A stretch of 9,711 bases of DNA from Candidatus Nanohaloarchaea archaeon (lineage in GTDB: Archaea; EX4484-52; GLR71): the NCBI GenBank assembly GCA_030636615.1, contig DAOVWP010000016.1, positions 1 through 9,711 of the forward strand, written 5' to 3'. The number at the start of each line of letters is the position of its first letter. Position 1 is the first letter of the stretch. Positions 7,090 through 9,711 of this stretch are shown here, in pieces. The translations under genes and the position numbers were made by a program. The notes beneath the pieces are model-generated. The model saw only the letters and a program-made list of their open reading frames with translations, was not told the DNA's origin and did no database searches.

Positions 7090-8544
7090 CTACGAACGAA
7101 GCCTGTAATTCGGTGCCTCATCAGTTATTTTTATATCATGAGGATGGCTTTCCTTAAGACCTGCAGAAGACACTTTTATGAATTTCCCTTTCTTCTTCAT
7201 CTCAGGAATGGTTTTAGCGCCGCAATACCCCATAGCAGACTTAAATCCACCAATGATCTGAAACACAACCTCTTCAAGAGAACCCTTATATGGGACAATC
7301 CCCTCAACTCCTTCAGGAACCAGTTTATCATTTGCAACACTATCCTGAAAATACCTGCTTTTTGAACCATCAATCATTGCACCGACAGAACCCATACCAC
7401 GATAAGTCTTGTACTTCCTGCCATTCATATAAACAACCCTTCCGGGAGTCTCATTGCATCCTGCAAACATACTGCCAAGCATAACAGCATCAGCTCCGGC
7501 AACGATAGCTTTCCCTATATCTCCGCTAAACTTAACACCTCCATCAGATATGACAGATACACCTGAACCACTGACAGCATCACAGCAATCCATAACAGCA
7601 GAAATTTGCGGAACGCCCACACCACTAACCACACGGGTAGTGCATATAGACCCTGGTCCTACACCAACCTTAACACAATCTGCGCCAGCGCTTACAAGAT
7701 CCTGCGCGCCTGAAGCAGTCACAACATTTCCACCAATCACATCAACATCATAATTTTTTTTGATGAACTTTACAGACTCAAGAACATTTCTACTGTGCCC
7801 ATGAGCAGTATCAACAACAATTATATCAACACCTGCCTTGCAGAGTGCATCCACTCTATCCTGATCCATAGAACCAACAGCAGCGCCGACACACAACTTG
7901 CCTTCCAGATCTTTACAGGAAAACGGATTGCTCTTGCTTTTGAGAAGATCTCTCACAGTAATCATTCCCTCAAGCTTTCCAAACGAATCAACAATAGGCA
8001 ATTTTTCAATCCTGTGAGTATGAAGTATATCTTTTGCTTCATCAACTGAGACTTTCCGATCAACTGTCACAACATCAGTACTCATCAACTCACCCACTTT
8101 CACAGAGACATCATTAACAAATCTCATATCTCTGTTTGTTATTATACCAACCAGTTTCCGATCTTTATCAAGAACAGGAAAACTCGAGAACCCATACTTA
8201 GAAACATAATCAAGCACATCAGAAACGCTCTGTTCAGCAGAGACGCAAACAGGATTGCGTATAACCCCGCTTTCAAAGTTCTTTACGGAACAGACTTCAG
8301 CAACCTGCTCTTTTATTGTCATATTCCTATGGATTACTCCAATTCCACCTTCTGAAGCGAGAGCAATTGCAAATTTTGCCCCCGTAACAGTATCCATAGG
8401 AGAACTTAAAAGAGGTATATTCAACTTGATTTTTTTGGATATGCGCACAGAAGTATCTGTATCTCTTGGAATGATCTCAGAATAATTCGGCACAAGAAGG
8501 ACATCATCAAATGTGAGAAATGAACGAATTTTATTATCTACCAT
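7090..8544 (-). CDS. guaB: IMP dehydrogenase
   Basis: GuaB oxidises IMP to XMP with NAD+, the committed step of guanine nucleotide synthesis in the cytoplasm. With ATG at 8544 the protein has 484 residues, the usual length. The N-terminus TFDDVLLVP (11-19) and HRNM loop (72-75) begin the TIM barrel. Two CBS domains, which bind adenine or guanine nucleotides and tune activity, are inserted at about 93-145 and 152-205. D245 (VVDTAHG) lies at the NAD site, the catalytic loop GPGSICTTR contains C301, and SDGG (333-336) and MLGSMFAG bind the IMP phosphate and ribose. The flap carries R397-Y398 and EGVEG, the Arg/Tyr pair that activates water. All catalytic residues are present. A TTG at 8559 would extend the frame by five residues, but it falls between the TATA box and the expected transcription start. 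The gene is divergent from the filament cluster. Confidence 0.98.
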   Translation of the reverse strand: MVDNKIRSFLTFDDVLLVPNYSEIIPRDTDTSVRISKKIKLNIPLLSSPMDTVTGAKFAIALASEGGIGVIHRNMTIKEQVAEVCSVKNFESGVIRNPVCVSAEQSVSDVLDYVSKYGFSSFPVLDKDRKLVGIITNRDMRFVNDVSVKVGELMSTDVVTVDRKVSVDEAKDILHTHRIEKLPIVDSFGKLEGMITVRDLLKSKSNPFSCKDLEGKLCVGAAVGSMDQDRVDALCKAGVDIIVVDTAHGHSRNVLESVKFIKKNYDVDVIGGNVVTASGAQDLVSAGADCVKVGVGPGSICTTRVVSGVGVPQISAVMDCCDAVSGSGVSVISDGGVKFSGDIGKAIVAGADAVMLGSMFAGCNETPGRVVYMNGRKYKTYRGMGSVGAMIDGSKSRYFQDSVANDKLVPEGVEGIVPYKGSLEEVVFQIIGGFKSAMGYCGAKTIPEMKKKGKFIKVSSAGLKESHPHDIKITDEAPNYRLRS

Positions 8545-8564
8545 ATTAATATTTGACAATATAA

Positions 8565-8572
8565 TTTATATT
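8565..8572 (-). promoter_or_regulatory. TATA box of guaB; decides its start
   Basis: The minus strand reads ATATAAAT, centred about 25 bp upstream of ATG 8544. This supports a leaderless transcript from that ATG rather than a start at the TTG 8559. Confidence 0.5.
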
Positions 8573-8627
8573 GTTTCCTGAAAAATCTTGCAAAATATAT
8601 ACAACATTAGACATTCAAACGCAAAAA

Positions 8628-8636
8628 CTATATATA
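8628..8636 (+). promoter_or_regulatory. Best TATA box candidate for the filament cluster
   Basis: CTATATATA preceded by a run of A is the strongest TATA-like string upstream of the coiled-coil gene. It predicts a transcription start near 8658-8662 and a leader of about 50 bases ending in the Shine-Dalgarno site at 8699-8706. A weaker alternative, TAAAATAT at 8667-8674, would give a much shorter leader. Confidence 0.45.
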
Positions 8637-8654
8637 CTGAATATGACACAGTAT
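8634..8654. promoter_or_regulatory. Inverted repeat, possible operator
   Basis: ATACTG (8634-8639) is repeated in inverted form as CAGTAT (8649-8654) with a 9-base spacer. A third half-site, ATACTG, occurs at 8677-8682 in the direct orientation. The dyad begins at the end of the predicted TATA box and reaches almost to the predicted transcription start, the usual position for archaeal repressors that block polymerase recruitment. The binding protein is unknown; the nearby membrane wHTH regulator is one candidate by proximity only. Confidence 0.4.
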
Positions 8655-8710
8655 CATAATATAGAGTAAAATATCTATACTGCGCAAAATAAATAAAAGA
8701 GATGATATTC

Positions 8711-9232
8711 ATGGCACGGGAAGTAAGCTTAAAAGATGAAGAAGGAGATTATGAAGTTATTCCAGTAACTCCACTAAGAAAACTAGAGAAAAGACTTGAA
8801 CAGATGGAGACAAGTAAATCCGCAGGCAGTATGGAAAGGATAATGGATAAGATAATCGACATGGTTTCTCTTAATCAAAGAATTGTAGATGAAATGATAA
8901 AAGCAAATGTTGGTCTTCGCGAAGATGTATCAACACTTATCGGAAAGATGGATTCTCTCCAATCAAAACTGACAAATTTTATAGAAATTGTAGAAAGTGC
9001 AGGACAGGAAGAGACAGAAAGTTCCGAAGCTGTAACAGCTATCAAGAACATGATGAAACCTATGATAGACTCAATTGGTGAAACAAACAACAAAGTCGTA
9101 AAAGCCAATCAGGATATGGTCAACAGCCTATCACTGATAGACAAGAGATTAAAAAGGATGAATTCTGATCCGAACGCATCAGCTTCAATGTTCAGCAACC
9201 AGGCGCCGCCAGGAGGACAGGCACCTCAATAG
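8711..9232 (+). CDS. Coiled-coil protein, possibly archaellum/pilus accessory (FlaC-like)
   Basis: The product is 173 residues from ATG 8711. I chose this over the ATG at 8702 because GAGATGAT (8699-8706) matches the archaeal Shine-Dalgarno consensus with five bases between its GA and the 8711 start, and it overlaps the upstream ATG. An acidic N-terminus leads into VIPVTPLRKLEKRLEQME (17-33), then a long helical stretch with heptad-like spacing (about 41-96, including NQRIVDEMIKANVGLRED), an acidic break, a second helical region (about 106-150) and a disordered Pro/Gly/Gln tail (152-173). No signal peptide or membrane segment is visible, so it is presumably cytoplasmic. In archaella, FlaC/D/E-type coiled-coil proteins form the cytoplasmic ring and motor interface. 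The resemblance here is in style and neighbourhood, ahead of a pilin-like gene, and is not proven homology. A generic coiled-coil scaffold is the alternative. Confidence 0.8.
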   Translation: MAREVSLKDEEGDYEVIPVTPLRKLEKRLEQMETSKSAGSMERIMDKIIDMVSLNQRIVDEMIKANVGLREDVSTLIGKMDSLQSKLTNFIEIVESAGQEETESSEAVTAIKNMMKPMIDSIGETNNKVVKANQDMVNSLSLIDKRLKRMNSDPNASASMFSNQAPPGGQAPQ

Positions 9233-9238
9233 ACTTAA

Positions 9239-9247
9239 TTATAAATA
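9239..9247 (+). promoter_or_regulatory. Possible internal TATA box before the two-TM protein gene
   Basis: TTATAAATA begins seven bases after the coiled-coil gene stop and would place a start near 9270, with a leader of about 25 bases containing GGTGA at 9286-9290. This could give the small membrane protein and pilin genes extra, separate expression, but the region is AT-rich and the match may be chance. Confidence 0.35.
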
Positions 9248-9296
9248 CAGTTTAACAATAAAAATAAATCATAATCATCCAAAATGGTGAAAAATA

Positions 9297-9506
9297 ATGG
9301 CAGACATGAAATTTAAAGAGACTATGGAATATTTCCTTATAGTTGAACTGGCAATTATGGTAGTTGCAGTATATCTCGTACTTGGTGGCGGTCTTGTTGA
9401 TAAGACTCAGACACTGAATGTACTTAACACAATACTATTGATACTTATTGTAGGAACACAATCATTGACAGCAATAATATTACTAAGAATAGCAAATCTA
9501 AAGTAA
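9297..9506 (+). CDS. Small membrane protein with two predicted transmembrane helices
   Basis: This 69-residue protein is not one I recognise. After a short N-terminus (MADMKFKETME) it has a hydrophobic helix at about 11-34 ending in LGGG, a short polar turn (VDKTQT) and a second helix at about 40-66, closing with RIANLK. Both termini are probably on the cytoplasmic side, forming a helical hairpin. Start ATG 9297 has GGTGA at 9286-9290, six bases away. It lies 64 bp after the coiled-coil gene and 46 bp before the pilin-like gene, all on one strand, so a shared transcript is likely. Known archaellum accessory proteins FlaF and FlaG have a single N-terminal helix and do not match. A membrane anchor for the coiled-coil protein or an assembly partner of the pilin is a guess from context. 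Confidence 0.75.
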   Translation: MADMKFKETMEYFLIVELAIMVVAVYLVLGGGLVDKTQTLNVLNTILLILIVGTQSLTAIILLRIANLK

Positions 9507-9542
9507 TAAGACTAATAATCAGAAAAACAAATTTCAATTTAA

Positions 9543-9547
9543 GGTGA
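9543..9547 (+). promoter_or_regulatory. Shine-Dalgarno site of the pilin-like gene
   Basis: GGTGA, complementary to the archaeal 16S 3' end (ACCTCCT-type tail), sits five bases before ATG 9553. No clear TATA box lies in the 46-bp spacer, suggesting cotranscription with the preceding gene. Confidence 0.6.
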
Positions 9548-9552
9548 AAAAA

Positions 9553-9711
9553 ATGAATAAAAGAAAGGGTATTACACCAATTATCGCAATAGTACTACTA
9601 CTAATGATGACAGTAGCAGCAGGTGGTCTGGCATGGACATTTATCCAAAGCACAATTGAAGGTCAGCAGACAAAGACTGAAGCAGAACTCGAAGGAATGG
9701 GTATGACAAAA
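9553..9711 (+). CDS. Type IV pilin/archaellin-like protein (N-terminus, cut by window edge)
   Basis: Fifty-three codons are present before the right edge, with no stop. The start MNKRKG followed by ITPIIAIVLLLMMTVAA is a textbook class III signal peptide: a short basic leader, glycine at position 6, then a hydrophobic helix (about 7-28). In archaea the prepilin/prearchaellin peptidase (PibD/FlaK) cuts after that glycine, and the exposed hydrophobic helix packs into the core of a surface filament. After the helix the chain becomes polar (FIQSTIEGQQTKTEAELEG), as expected for the start of the exterior domain. The family call for the N-terminus is firm, but whether this is an archaellin, an adhesion pilin or another filament subunit cannot be told, because the distinguishing C-terminal domain is outside the window. 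The upstream coiled-coil and two-helix genes hint at a dedicated filament locus. Confidence 0.9.
   Translation, partial: MNKRKGITPIIAIVLLLMMTVAAGGLAWTFIQSTIEGQQTKTEAELEGMGMTK

Noticed and set aside
7138..8049. Several plus-strand open frames opposite guaB
   Set aside because: All are shadows of the conserved IMP dehydrogenase; none has start signals or protein-like features.
8545..8559. TTG at 8559 as guaB start
   Set aside because: It lies directly beside the TATA box, within the unprotected promoter spacing, and lacks a Shine-Dalgarno site; ATG 8544 gives normal family length.

Overview
The window looks like archaeal chromosome of low G+C content. The evidence is fivefold: A/T-rich TATA boxes sit about 25-30 bp upstream of start codons; several genes appear to give leaderless transcripts; internal genes carry GGTGA-type Shine-Dalgarno sites; a class III (prepilin/archaellin-type) signal peptide begins the last gene; and a wHTH regulator has two membrane segments. 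The small-gene style and the pilin N-terminus resemble DPANN archaea such as Woesearchaeota or Pacearchaeota. That placement is an impression from the sequence, not a demonstrated assignment. No tRNA, rRNA, CRISPR array or insertion sequence was seen.

Layout. Positions 1-1405 (minus) are the N-terminal half of uvrA, cut by the left edge. A short divergent promoter region with a small GC-rich repeat follows. Positions 1574-3976 (plus) encode an 800-residue polytopic membrane protein ending in a CPBP/CAAX-type protease domain. It runs convergently, stop codon to stop codon, into uvrB (3977-5944, minus). Next come a very AT-rich orphan of 98 codons with a TTG start (6069-6365, plus), a membrane-anchored ArsR-like regulator (6394-7008, minus) and guaB, IMP dehydrogenase (7090-8544, minus).

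From 8711 to the right edge three plus-strand genes form a probable surface-filament cluster: a 173-residue coiled-coil protein, a 69-residue protein with two membrane segments, and the first 53 codons of a type IV pilin/archaellin-like protein. An inverted repeat lies between the best TATA box and the predicted transcription start of this cluster, where a repressor could act.

Functionally, UvrA and UvrB are the damage-recognition half of nucleotide excision repair, and GuaB makes XMP for guanine nucleotides. The protease-like protein, the membrane regulator and the pilin cluster are all concerned with the cell envelope. Start positions for the CPBP protein, uvrB, guaB and the coiled-coil gene were moved downstream of the longest possible ORF, because TATA spacing, Shine-Dalgarno position or family alignment supports the shorter form.
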